Positions 21,312 through 33,418 of a stretch of 64,000 nt of DNA are shown piece by piece (within the stretch, counting starts at the first letter, position 1; every line of letters starts with the position of its first letter). The position numbers were made by a program, and so were the translations under genes. The notes beneath the pieces were generated by a model. It worked only from the letters and a program-made list of their open reading frames with translations. It was not told the origin of the DNA and did no database searches. The DNA comes from Pestalotiopsis fici W106-1. Lineage: Eukaryota; Ascomycota; Sordariomycetes; Amphisphaeriales; Sporocadaceae. The stretch spans positions 496,001-560,000 of the forward strand of contig NW_006917103.1 in NCBI RefSeq assembly GCF_000516985.1, read 5' to 3'.

Positions 21312-21798
21312 GAAGTCAAGCACTTGTTTCTACGCTGATGGTCACATCTCATGGCAATGGTGAAGACAGTGGATAATGATGAGATGACGTTGAACGAATT
21401 TACGGGTTACGATACATGTACAGCAGAGAAAAGAAATACATTTTTGGAGGATTCATGAGAATTTCGTTGATTGTCAGTAGATTTTTGAGTATTTTACTTG
21501 TTTATTGACAAGAATTTAGGGGGTATCCGCCATTGTGAATGATGTAGTACATGTTTGAAATGCAAGAATTCGAAATCGCCAACTCCCATGCCATGATTTC
21601 CCAAACGATTATGCTGTCCCAGACCTCAACTAGTAGACTGACATCTTGACTAGTCTTTCAAGCCTATTCATTATTTCCCCCATATGCTGATTTTGACGCG
21701 ACGCTCATTATTATGCTCGAATTTCTTTCCGTGTTGTTGGCTTCATGTCGGTATCGTATCTTATATCCGCCAAATTCAATGGATAGAGCTTTGGCTGT
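21312..21798. other. Spacer between convergent genes
   Basis: 487 bp containing the two 3' UTRs; no gene seen. Confidence 0.4.
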
Positions 21799-23870
21799 TC
21801 ACCCGGCAAACGGTGCACCGGCCAATTCTCGTTTTTCTAAACAGAATTGACGAATGCCCGTGCCCATGCGTATCCCACACACATCTATTATATACTTCAT
21901 CATTCCCATGATATATTGGAATTGCTCGGGCTCGATAAGATCCGTGGCGGCGGCTGTGGCTATCGGCCACAGAATCATCAAGCCAATGTAACTTCGGGCG
22001 AGGGTCGGAAGTCGTTTTCGTGCCTTTTTTGTCATGCCATATCCGTCACCACTACCGCTGGATGAATCAGAATTGTCTGAGGATGAGGGCGACTCGGAGC
22101 CTCGAGGTGGTATCACGGCTTGATCGTCACCCGATACAGATGTCTCCTCGATCAAACGGAAAAAGTGTGGCGTCATTCTCAGGATCTCTGAAATCTCCTT
22201 CCTCCCCATGGTCACTGCCTCGGCATATTCGTCGGCAGCAGCATGCGAGAGCGATGCTGCAAGTCTGGCCATGACATTGTACGTCACCAGCCGGGCAGTA
22301 CAGGCCGCCACGTACAGGCTGATTTGTGCAAGGTTTCGATAGGTCCTGTCGATTTCATTGACGGGTTTTGACTTGCTGAGTGCCTGGCCATTTTCGCCTA
22401 CGCTGGAAGCTGGCCCTTCTTGTTCGTCGAGATTGGGCACAGGTGGCGAGTTCATGGAATAGGCTATTATCATGCCCTTGGCCTCGTTTAGAGCCTGAGT
22501 AATATGATATGTCTCGTCCTCGCTCTGTGGCCCAGTGTATCCCACTGGTGCATTTGGGGTCGTCTGTGGCACTGGTAACGTACCGGCAGGCCCGGATTCG
22601 ACCTGGCCAACCGCATCCGAGCCTTTGAGAGAAGCAACATCCTCAAGGCTCAAGCCTTCGGTATTTTTTGATAAGTCCACAATGTCATCCGAGTCCGGAT
22701 TGCTTGGTTCGCCATCTGGCGTTATGTAAGTCATATACCTGGGGTCACTAAGCCACCTGAGCCAGATTTCAGTGCCGGTATGCGGCGTTTGGACGCCGAG
22801 CATCTTGAGTTTGATCTGCACTGATTAGTAGGAGCTCTAAGAAGAGCCGTAATCTCACGTACCGATTCATTGCTGATTACGCGGAACAAGGCTCTGACCA
22901 GCTTGTCACGGAAAGACACTTTTCCACGAGCCCCTAGCATTGCCGCAGCACCGAAAATGTGGCTACTCCACCCGGATATGGTGTCTGAGCAAAAGACCTG
23001 TCTTGCAGTGAGCATGATTGTATACGTCAGAAGATTGTTCATGGCTGTAAGCATTACCTCAAAGAGCGCAAGCAAAACGACAGAGGCAAGCAGTTCATCA
23101 TCCCGGCACGAACCAGGATTCTGGATCGCTTCATTGGTCAATTGCAGGGCAGTCGCGTATGCGGATCGAGCTTTGAGGATGGCTTTCCTGGCGTTTAGTT
23201 TTGTCGAAAAGGCAGCCAATGAGACGGCAGACAAAGAGGTCGTGAGACACGGTCCCATGTTCTTCTTCTGGCTCACGACTTTTAATACGGGCAAATACCC
23301 CGGATCCAGATACTGCGCTGGAGCAAACGCATAGCGGTTGGCAAAATAGCAAAAGGCACGATCCTCTAGTGGCAATCCAATCATGACTGGCTTCACCACC
23401 ATGGCCTGTTTTTGCTTCCATCGCGGATTATCGGCAAATGACTTTTGCTTCCGGATTTTCCTCCGATCTCTCTCGGCGCCATAGCTATCTCTGGGAGGAG
23501 ATGGCGAAGAAGCCTTTACCGAAACAGGCGATATGGGCGCTGGGTGGTATTGTGTAAAAGTGTTGTTGTTGTGGTGGTCATTGCCGCCGCTACCATGGGA
23601 CGTCCCGGAGCTCGCCGATTCAGAATCTTCCGATCCCGCGCCACCTGCTCCTGAGGGCCCCGAGATGGAAGATTTGTTGCTGCTCTTGTGCTCAAACTTT
23701 TGAATGGTGGCAGTGGTCATGTCCCGGATGATGAAGGCCGACTCATCGCGATACCCCAGGCACTCCCGACCGGCGCGCCGGCACTTGAGGCAGTGTGGGC
23801 GGACCTCGTCACACTTGAGCCGCCTTTGGCGGCAGGTGTGACAGGCGGTTGACTTGCCCGTGTAAAACAT
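21799..23870 (-). CDS. Zn(II)2Cys6 fungal transcription factor
   Basis: Three exons (23870-23058, 22997-22863, 22815-21799) yield 654 aa. The N-terminus carries the zinc cluster at once: Cys10, 13, 20, 27, 30 and 37 in CX2CX6CX6CX2CX6C spacing (CHTCRQRRLKC, CLKCRRAGREC). A Ser/His/Asn-rich linker follows, then a helical region with family-like pieces (AFCYFANRYAFAP, ALFEVFC, HIFGAAAMLGARG) that fits the fungal-specific regulatory domain. Intron 1 (60 nt, GTAATG to ACAG) is stop-free and a multiple of three, so its retention would only insert 20 residues; I remove it because the flanks then read FEV-FCSD as in relatives. Intron 2 (47 nt) has a textbook CTACTAATC branch. Nuclear DNA-binding regulator; targets unknown. 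Confidence 0.9.
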
Positions 23871-26800
23871 GGCAAATCAAAGCAAGGGCTCAAATCATGA
23901 GGAGATGTTGGTGATGATGGTGATGAGCGGTGCTCCGAGACACGCAAGGCCCGGCGTCCCGTGTGTTCAAACCCTGGCAAAGGGCCTGGGGGGCTGAGCG
24001 CAATCGTGAGCTTTGAGCCCTTCGGATGCGAAGAGATTCGGGGGGGTTGAGGGTGGAAAGAGGATGAACTTGGCCCCTACCCACTAGCAATGGCAGATCA
24101 TTTGTGGAGTCCGAGGCAACGCCAGATTCCCTGTCGGTCTGTCTGTCTGTTTCTGGGTTCGCCTACCAAACAAAGACAACCCGCGAATACTACAGCAAGT
24201 GCCGGCAGGTTCGAAGAGGAATTTGAAAGAAAAAACCACCACCCACTCAGACAGCCACAATGTTGAGCAGAACCCGGCACTCGCTGAAAGGGTCCCCGGA
24301 CCCGACAGTTGGTGTTGACGGCAGAGATGTGACCCAGTTCTTCTCCAGTCGACGCAACTGGGCGATCAGGTAAACTTTAGGTAAAGTTGGGCAGGCAGGG
24401 CAAAGAACGGCACCCCCTTGACATTGGAATTTTTACACTCGTTACCAAAATGGTCGTTTTTCAATACCACAGAACATCAGCAAATGAACCGATTTTGAAG
24501 CGGAAAAAAAGGAATATTAAATTATAATAGCACGTCAAGGTCACACTTTTCGAATCATCTTTTTTCAATTTTTTTGGGTAGACTGTTAGCCGTGTGAAGT
24601 TGGAGTGTATATTCACGAATGTAAAAATTCCCATGTCTAGCTCCTGAACGGTAAGGAAGCAGGCAAGCCAAAAAAGCTTCTGGTGGAGGGTGAAGCGCGC
24701 GGTAGACGCTGTGGAGAATCAATGGAACATTCAGTACTGGAACAGGGCGAAAAGAAAGAGGATACGGATACGCTGTCATAATACCTGGAATAGTGGGTAG
24801 AGTACCTACTTTACCTACCTTAGGTACCTATTAGCCTACCCACCTAAGGGACAGGCACCCAGAGGGCAGAGTGCAGTGTACTTGTAGGCGAGGCAGTGCC
24901 TTGCTTGCACTAGAGGCTTTAGACAGATCCTTTGGCCTTGGGACTCAACCCCACCCCGTTTGCCGGGGCTGGACTGCAAATGCAGGGATTCTCGTCTGCA
25001 AGACTACAATCCGGTCTTTCCCCCCTCGGCAGGGATCGTGAAGGAGAAGGCAAGGAAGCAAGGAAGCAAAGCAAGCAGGAAAACAAAAGCAAAGCAAGTC
25101 TACATATTAGTCACCGGCGGTCGCCAATTTTATCTTTTATAATTCATAAGCAAGAAAACAGACTGCTTGCTCGTTTACAAAGTCGACCTCAAGAACTTGA
25201 TGATCTAGGCACAGGATACCATTACCGCTTGGACTGTATGTATGAAGAGACCGGAGAGAGTCACGTCCGCGAGCGGCAGGACAGATCCGACCCCAGATGT
25301 TGGAGCATATCAGACGATGATCCAAGGTAGCGACATTACTTCAAAATGTTTGAAATCTACTGTACACTACTACTGTAGGGTCGACGCAGGTAGGCAGAAG
25401 AGATAGGTGGCTGACTTGCTTGATCCGTCTGGTCGGTGCTGGCTAGTTCGTACAAAGCTGGGCAGTTTAGCACCAACACAAAGGACCATCTCGTCATGTC
25501 ATGTCATAGCTTGTCGACCATTGGACCCGATGAACCGCCCAAGGTTGTCCGGGCTCCTATATTCTTACAAGCTTCTACGGCTTGCTTGGCTTGAGAAGCC
25601 TTTTTGAAGGATGCTACTGCATGCAAGCCAGCTCTACCTCATGTGCATTAGTATAGGGAGAGGGTAATAAGCTATAGTTCCCGTGGTTTGACCCGGATAC
25701 ACTCCGTCCTCGTCGCCAAGGACATTCCGGTATACAATGGGAAATGCCTTGTATTCATGCCATGAGGCACTCGACAATGCACCAACAGGGCTGTCTCCTC
25801 CTATGACGAATGATTACACCTACATATTCCCGATGAACCATGTCGATCCGGAGACGAGAAAGGACAGGGACAGCAGTGAGGGGTTGTCGCGCGTTTCCAT
25901 GTGCACTGAATGCTCTCTCCTAAAATCAGAGCCCTGCTGGTTTCTTTGGCCCCCTGTACTCCCTACGGGCCCGTCAGGATGAGCTAAGGTTGCCGCGTCG
26001 CGATCTAGTTAAAGTATATTCAGACCCAGGCGTCATCCGACTGGTGGCGCGTTGCTCACAATGGCTTCGCTTACGCACCAAGGACTTGAATGTCACATCT
26101 CGACATACCCCTCCATTCTGGGGGTGATTCTTTTACCGGCCTTTTGTGATTGCTTCTAGTCATGGCATCTAGTGTTTGAAGAGAATGTCCTTGTAATCTT
26201 CCGATCTCTCCAACAAGGCTACCGCTAACCGTGACGGCGAGGTGTCGAACCGCTCGACGGTGGAAGATTATGTGCCACTAAGCGAATCCTCCCCCAGAAA
26301 ACCGGTACAGTAGGGGAGTAGCGGCTTCGGAAAAGCGACAATCGGAAATTGATGGCTATCTTATTGCTTTTTCCATCCGGTCTACGATAATCATCATTGC
26401 TTGAGAGACGTGATTGCACAACTACATGGTCCTATGCAGGCTTTTGACGACAGGGACTGTTAGAGTTTCACCCCACCTACACCGAGTCCTCCATCAAGAT
26501 CGCGACCATCATACATACCTATGAGACTCGAGGCTCCCCATGACTTTATTCTCTTGGACATGAATTTGCCCTGTAGAAATCAGCCACCCCACAAGACTCT
26601 CTCTCTTTCTCATTCATCGAGACCTCCGTGTAATCAATCATCATTTAATTCGTACCCATCACCCAACCAGTAGGGGACGTGGATCGGTCCGTGACCTCTA
26701 TTAGCTGTATCCACTTGCAGCTATATGCGTCCCGAATAAGGCTATTGCTCAAGCGAATCACGTTTGCAAGCTTGCCACAAGGCTTATAATTACATTGCTC

Positions 26801-28378
26801 CAACTAATGATGATGTTCATTGCGAAAATTCCTTAATGGCGTGTTGCTGTATAGAGCATGTAATCATATGTGACCAAGTACGATAGATCCCCTGTGTTTA
26901 CAATTCATGGTAGCTCCCTTCAATGTTACTATTTCTTGGAGCAATCCTTCCAAACCCTCCCCCTCCCCCCCATTATTGTAGCTGACTCGAGACGCCAAAT
27001 TAGCACCAGGAACCGAGCGTATACTTTGCACATCTTGTTCGTTTTCGTGAATTGAAACAAACCATTTGCTGCAAGACCCTGAATTAAGCGAAAGGAGGGC
27101 ACGCTTTCTTCCATCGCCCGGCCGTTCTCGTACTTTAGACTCCGATGCTAATTGAATGAAGCCGTCTTTTTCTTTTTAGGCATTCGGTAACCCAACAAGG
27201 GGGGAAGTTCTAGAAGCCAGCCGAAAGAAAAACAAACAGCCCAAGGGGAGGAGGATATTGTCCTACCGCCAGCGCTAGAAGGAAGATAAAAATGGATGCC
27301 AAATTTGGGTTACTCGTCAGAGTCGTCACTAACTTGCGAGGCTTGGGGAGCCGGTCTCATGACAAGAGGAACCGTTCGCCATATTAGCGCCGGGCGTTTA
27401 GCCCAAAGACTGCAAATAATAATAAACAAGACTGTGGCATATGTATGGGTTTTGCCTCTTTCTCTTTCTTTTCTTCTTCTATGCGTTAGTCCCTAGTAGT
27501 CTCGGAAAAGCACCATGGCTAGAATTTGCAATTTCTCAACGGTTTTTGGATTGAGTTGCTATGGCGCTGGAAGCGAAGACCGTCGACTGTCCTTCCTCTT
27601 CAATGCCTGGCAATACACGAAAAAGCCGCTATTCTTGTTTTGCTGACCGTGGTGGTGATCTAATACGCCGGAGCGATGTTCCCCCATCCTTTGTATTTTC
27701 TCTACCTCCCTCCACCCAAGTTACTTTACATTTCAGCCCATTAAGGATCTGTCCTGTTAGCAATCACACGTGGTACTACTATGGAAGCTAAAAACCGTCC
27801 AATATATTGAGATCGTTTTGGCACTTGTAATGGGCATCCAATCAGAGAATTGCCGGATCTACATTCCGTAAGGGAAGAGTTAAGTTCGCAAATAATCCCC
27901 GACGCCTCACGTATGGCTTGCTTGTCGATCTTGGTGCCAACGCCAGTGCTTGCCGAGAGGAGGGATCACATGCTAGAGTGCAAGCAATATGGTGTTTGCC
28001 TATTTGTTGTTGTTTCGTTGGGTGTTTCTGTATCTTCCTGTTCACGACTGCATCAATAGAAACAACTTGCCCACAGACATGGCCACAAGCAACAATCGTA
28101 CCCATAATTATCATTATTATTACCTATAGTCTATATAGACAGAAAATGTGTAAAGGAGAATCCTATAATACAGTATGTAATAGCACATGGTAATCCCTTT
28201 TGCAAGTCGTATATAATACAGGAGGAATAAGTTTCGTACCAATCCAGCAGGCAATCTAGCAGACAGTCTATCAACGCATAGGAGGGACGTCAGAAAAGCA
28301 GTAGCAAAGGGAGAATTCACTCTTCTTGGTTGCACAAGCGCGAGTCAATACATCCCAGTAGCCAAACACTTAAGGCTC
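23871..28378. other. 4.5-kb gene-poor region upstream of the Zn2Cys6 gene
   Basis: No gene family, RNA gene or transposon was recognised on either strand. Visible features are TACCTA/TAGGTA short repeats near 24807-24845, a purine-rich tract 25035-25100 and a C-run near 26957-26970. It may hold a long promoter, 5' UTR or non-coding transcripts. Confidence 0.45.
24805..24847. repeat. TACCTA/TAGGTA low-complexity cluster
   Basis: Repeated CTACCT and its complement (TAGGTACC). Such clusters are frequent between genes of Sordariomycetes in my experience; no function is assigned. Confidence 0.5.
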
Positions 28379-29236
28379 TCACGGCCCGTACAGCGTCCAG
28401 TCAATTGCCGAGACATTGGCATAACATGTCGAGTTGGCTGCAAACTCGTGGCTCGCGAGACTCCCGTTGGGAAGCTCATCCAGAACGTTGCACTCGGGGA
28501 GCAGAGTGAGAGCAACACAGCCATTGGGAATGGTACGCACCCCAGCAACAGCAGGAGCAGCAGCCAGGGTAGCATTACTACTACTCACGCTGCTGCTGTT
28601 GTTGCTACTGTTGCTACTACTATTGGTGACAACAGCCGTGGCACTGCTATCCACCTCGTCATAGACCCAGCGTATCGTCGTGTAATTCTCGCCATAGTAC
28701 GAGACGTACTGATTACACGCGACATAGGTCCCCGCCGCGGCACCAGGGCCCCGGAGCACCGGGTACAGCAAGGACGACGACGTGGACGACGACGAAGAAA
28801 CCTCGAGCTGCACGCCGACTTGGCCCGAGCCGGCATTGACGCTGACGTCGTGCAGGCCGTCGGCGTCGGTGGTGTTGCGGTCCGCCACGTACACGCCATA
28901 AGGAAACAGCGGGGTGCCCCCGTCGGTCAGGGTGTCGGCCTGCCCGCCGGCAATCTCGTCGGCCGTTCCGTTGACGTAGTATACCCGCCCAACGTCGTCC
29001 CCGTCGGCAAACAGGACCGCGTCGTTGAGGCCTGCGCCTATGTGGATGGCGTCTAGGACCCAGCCATGCACGGGCGGGTCAAAGTCTTGTGACGGGTCGG
29101 TGACGTTGGCAATGAGGCGGAAGCCCGTCGAGGATTGTGTCGGCGGGTGGTTTCGAGCCACAACGACTCGACGCACAAGCCGCGGTGATGCTGATGCCAC
29201 GCCGAGAAGCACGAGTAGTATGAGGAGATTGAGCAT
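28379..29236 (-). CDS. Secreted glycoprotein-like protein
   Basis: Intronless. I choose the Met at 29236 because a signal peptide (MLNLLILLVLLGVASA) then begins at residue 1; a Met eight codons earlier (29260) is possible. The mature chain of roughly 270 aa starts FRLIANVTDPSQDFDPPVHGW and VLDAIHIGAGLNDAVL, a pattern I tentatively link to a fungal extracellular domain of unknown function (DUF7907-like). At least eight Asn-X-Ser/Thr sites and a Ser/Asn-rich low-complexity stretch (about residues 205-225) suggest heavy glycosylation. Four cysteines could form two disulphides. No catalytic motif or GPI signal is seen; it probably lies in the wall or the medium. Confidence 0.8.
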   Translation of the reverse strand: MLNLLILLVLLGVASASPRLVRRVVVARNHPPTQSSTGFRLIANVTDPSQDFDPPVHGWVLDAIHIGAGLNDAVLFADGDDVGRVYYVNGTADEIAGGQADTLTDGGTPLFPYGVYVADRNTTDADGLHDVSVNAGSGQVGVQLEVSSSSSTSSSLLYPVLRGPGAAAGTYVACNQYVSYYGENYTTIRWVYDEVDSSATAVVTNSSSNSSNNSSSVSSSNATLAAAPAVAGVRTIPNGCVALTLLPECNVLDELPNGSLASHEFAANSTCYANVSAIDWTLYGP

Positions 29237-30318
29237 GGCGGCGTTTGTGGAGACTTGCAAGCAAGTGATGGAGTTGATGATATTCGTAGAGGATGAGCAG
29301 CAGCAAGCCCTTTAGGAGCTACCGCCAGCTCGCTGCTAATGTGGGAAATTCTGTCAATCGTCGAGGCTGTTAGACTTGCAGAAAAATGAGAATTATGACG
29401 TCGATCAAAGTTTGGCACTGTTCTGGAGATGCGAGATATTTATAATCTCATCTGTCGTATGAAAAGGCAGTCAGTTTGTTGTATCGCTGTAGGAACTGGC
29501 TCATAGGTGTTGAGCCCAATGAATGGTGTTTTATAGCTCAATATAAAATACAAGTATGAAGGTGATGAAATGGAACTTTTGGACCGAAATGATTTAATAA
29601 AAAATCTTTCCATCTATACATGGCTTTCCATCTCCAACACGGAATTCGCAAATCCGATGCGTGCCTTGAAGTGACGCAAGGGATGAGCTCGTTCATGTAA
29701 AATCTGAGACACCACGCACTAGAAACAGAGTCACAAACATCAAACGGTCATGGCTTGTGCTCATCCACCACCTTATGTCGGATGTAACCGAGGAAACCCT
29801 GCACCTGACTGCTATATATTTCTGGGGATACGAAGCTGGGAGGTTGGGACGAGCGTCGTTGGCAGATCAGAACTGGAATAGTGTTTACCCCTACCGCGAC
29901 CTAATTGGGATCTGACACGGGGGTTTGGATAATCAGATGGCTGGGCGGGCCATCTCATAAGCTGAAAAGGTTCCGATGACCGTTTGAGATGTCTGCCAAT
30001 AACCCAAAACTTCGTTGGGTTTACTATTATACGAACACTGTGTCCTGCCCTTGATTTGTGCGATTACGAAAACGATCTGCCATGAACTGTTGTTTTGAGG
30101 TGTTTTGGGAAATTTGTTCAAAAGCTGGTCACGCATTCCCGAAAACGTAAAAGCGAATCTTTGGAGAATCATAGCCATTCATCATATCCTGTATTAGAAT
30201 CATGTAGTCCATGACAAAATTTCCAGAAAACACCTGCTGCCTAGCAATCAAACCACCTCGATCAACGCAAAAGCAGGAACAAAACAAAGCAGGATTCTCT
30301 CCAGGTTCACACCAAGAC
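29237..30318. other. Spacer between two minus-strand genes
   Basis: 1.08 kb holding the phospholipase D 3' UTR and the promoter of the secreted protein gene. No gene was seen. Confidence 0.4.
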
Positions 30319-33203
30319 TTAGGTATAGACACTTTCAGTAAACTGGTTGACTTGCAACCCAGTCTCTGCCATGTTTGCGTCCTTCAGGAAATCGAGTGGG
30401 AACCATACCAGATGTCCCTGGATCTTGTCAAGCTTGCTACGGATATCTTCTGGAGGCAAGAATCTGTCAAAGATATGACCAGCTTTAACGCCCTTCGGAG
30501 GTAAGAAGGTGTTATAATCGTCAAACGTTTTGACTAGTACTCGTCAGTGATTGTAGACCAAGACACATGGTGGGTGAAACAAACCGTGATCATCTGGATC
30601 AGCATGGAAGAGGTGTCGAAAGATTTCCGTGTTCGTCGTGGCGCTTTCGGTCCACATCTTCCACATATCCTCTGATAGAGGATCTTCAACAAATTTATAA
30701 CTGTCTTCTTTATCCCAAGGGTCGTTGGGAGAGTCGTCGCCTGGTGGCTGCGCATTGACGTCGTCCTTGGCATCAAAGTCCTGAGGAGGCAAAAGACCAA
30801 GGTGCTCGCGCCAAAGATATCGTCTCAATGTAGCGGCATGCCTACCCGCCTCAAAGGGCTTTCCATCCATGACACTTTGGATGCGATCCGTATCTTCCAT
30901 CACAATAGACAACTCGCTGTCATGGTGACCTTCCTGGCTCCTATCGTTCAAATTGCTGGAGCCACAGACGACAATGCGATCGTCGACAATGAGAAGCTTT
31001 GCGTGAATGTAGAGCTCCTCCTGGATCCAGTTCTCCACTTCCTCCTTGGCATCGCCTTCCCAGCTCTCCTCCGAAAGCGGTCCAGTGTCTGCCATGGCAT
31101 GATGCGCCACACTGAAGGATGTGGTTGTTTTCTCCAGGCCGTCCATTTCTGCTTCGAATTTCCTCTTGGCGTCAATGGCCTGCTCAGACTGTTCATCATT
31201 GAGCTGCCGATCAGCGCCTTTGCCGTGATCTGAACTCTTGCCCATGTGCGAGTCGACGCCTCCTTCGACATCCTTGGATCCGTGAATACCACTTCCCATG
31301 ATCTCTTCAGCTTGCGCGCGTTGCACGTCCTGATAGCTGATGCCAGTCTCTTCCTCTCTCTTCTTGATGGCGGGTGTCTTGTTGAGGCGATCATAGGTTC
31401 GCAGATTGAAGAAGAATATGTGGTTTGTGGGATCGACGCCTTCCTTGCGAATCTGTTCAAAGATGGAATGCTCGCCACGGCAGATGGATTTGTACTGGTA
31501 GTCCATGATCGCTCTTGTGCCTGTGGCGGCAGCATCGCGGAGGTCACCAGCAAAACCAGGAATGGAGGGAATCATAATAATGACGCGGAACTTGCGACCC
31601 TCCTTGCCGGCTCGTACACAAGCATCAACGATTGAACGGCCAATGGTGTTGTGAATTGGTGATTGCTGGTCTCCGGTAGCGGTAATGAAGAACTGGTTCT
31701 CAATGTAGACGTAGTGTTCGGCATTGCGGATAATTTCAGAATATGCATTCTGAATCGAGTGGTCTCTCAGAATTCCACTGGACCAATCAGCGCTGGAACG
31801 GACGACTTGCGCGTGAATGGTGCCTCGATTATCGAGGTTCTTTGTCTCCATTGGCGTGAGCGGGTGAAGAACATAGTCGCCAACAGGATGCTTGGGGCGT
31901 TGCACTCCCACCAGATCTTCATCCTCGCCAGTTCGTCCACGCAGCTCGAGCCAGTCGAATCTATCATCTCGCTTGTACTTGTCACGTTTTATGAAATTCC
32001 AGCGCAATACGAAATGCTCGGCGATATCGTAGACGCATGGGCCAATGACACCCATTGCCACGTCGTGCCAGGGCATACGCCCATAATCGGCCTTGCTCAG
32101 CTCATTCTGCTTCCAGTCCTGAACGTTTTTGAAGTCCATGACTCGATTGTTATTGAAGTCCTGGCCCGGCCACACTTCGTTGGCAACACCTTCAGGGTGT
32201 ACATCACCTACACGGTCCGTTAGCATTGGCGATGCAGCAGAAATGCGAGTATGAATCCATACTCAGGGGGTGTTGATGGGCATCCCAGCGGCCAAAACAA
32301 AGATCAAGACCACCGATAAAGGCCATCTTGTAGTCAATGACCAGGAACTTCTCATGATGGGCCCAATAAAAGGTCATGTCGGCAGCATTCTCGAGCACAT
32401 TGTGGTCGGGGTGACGCATGATCTTGATGTTTCCGTAGCCCGGAGATCCTTTTGGACATAGAGACTGCAATGCATGCTTTGTGTGTTCAGAGTTGCAGGA
32501 AATGGCTGCTTCGACTTCACGGTAAACAGCCACGTAAATCTTGACACCAGCCTCGGCGCGGCGTTTCAGTACTTCATCCAGTCTCCATTCCTGGTTGTAA
32601 TATGGTGGGCGTCTCAAGAACAATTCCGGGGATAGCCACCAATCCGCAATGTAGATGGTTTCCTGAGCCTGTTCCAGAGCGACGGAAACAGCCTTGTTGG
32701 TGTCAGCCAAGGATGATGCACATCGTCGCGCTTCTTGCAACTTACCCAAAAGTAGTCCCGTCCGTCGACATACCACTTGATCATGTTGCCATCGCGTTCA
32801 GGAAAGTAAGACTTGAAGCGGTGCTCCTCGCCAATTTTGGTACGCTTCTCATCACAGGCCTTTTCATGTTCCTCATCGTGACGGTGTTGAGGGTTGAACT
32901 AATCGCATAAAAGTCAGGTCAAAAATGTACACGTACACCAGTGCGGAATTATTGTCAAGATATTACCAGATTGCCAAACTTTCCGATTTGGTGTCTTTTC
33001 AATGTTATCGATTAGCAGCTTGTCCCTTCCCAATGTCCAAGGGGTCCGCTCATTGACATGGCGACTCACTTCTTGTGGATCAAGGCAACTTTGGCATCAT
33101 GGAGATGACTGTTCTTCAGCTTATCCTTGAGATCGTGGATTTTGGCAGAGAAGCCGTGGTGTGAGCCGCCATCCTCACCAGCCCTCTCCGGTGAATGAGA
33201 CAT
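30319..33203 (-). CDS. Phospholipase D (two HKD motifs)
   Basis: Six exons: 33203-33070, 32994-32967, 32898-32746, 32692-32263, 32207-30585 and 30533-30319, giving 860 aa. Every phase agrees, and the last exon restores the family C-terminus (GHLVWFPLDFL, TESVYT). The first catalytic HKD motif is at His218-Lys220-Asp225 (AHHEKFLVID), the second at His650-Lys652-Asp657 (IHAKLLIVD, then GSSNLNDRS). PLD hydrolyses phosphatidylcholine to phosphatidic acid and choline. There is no PX or PH domain at the N-terminus, unlike yeast Spo14, so this is the shorter fungal class. Exon 2 is a 28-nt micro-exon, and the last intron has a GTTTGT donor. It is divergent from the GH128 gene. Confidence 0.93.
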
Positions 33204-33317
33204 TTGGTACGAAAAAGGCTTGGCACAGTGCCGTGTTAGCCGCAGCAGCAGCGGAGAGGCGCAAAGAACCAAGCAATTCAGTCACGGAGCGAAGCCGATG
33301 CGGAGGGTTGCGGCGAC

Positions 33318-33418
33318 CGGCAAAGCAGGAAACCGGAGAAAAAGAAGGGCAAGAGAGACGGGATGAGAGCGAGAGAGAAGTAGAAGGGAGAGAAAGAGGA
33401 AAGCTAAAGTAGGTATTC
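33318..33418 (-). promoter_or_regulatory. CT-rich tract upstream of PLD
   Basis: GA-rich on the plus strand, so CT-rich in the sense of the PLD gene, and about 115-215 bp before its start. Pyrimidine tracts of this kind are common in fungal promoters near transcription starts. Confidence 0.4.

Noticed and set aside
26225..26300. Minus-strand sequence GGTTCGACACC that fits the tRNA B box
   Set aside because: The T stem has two mismatches, and no acceptor stem, D arm or anticodon stem can be formed around it.
32967..33069. A protein-like frame (HVNERTPWTLGRDKLL) inside the first PLD intron
   Set aside because: It cannot be joined in phase to either neighbouring exon; the 28-nt micro-exon model with ordinary splice signals closes the frame at both sides.
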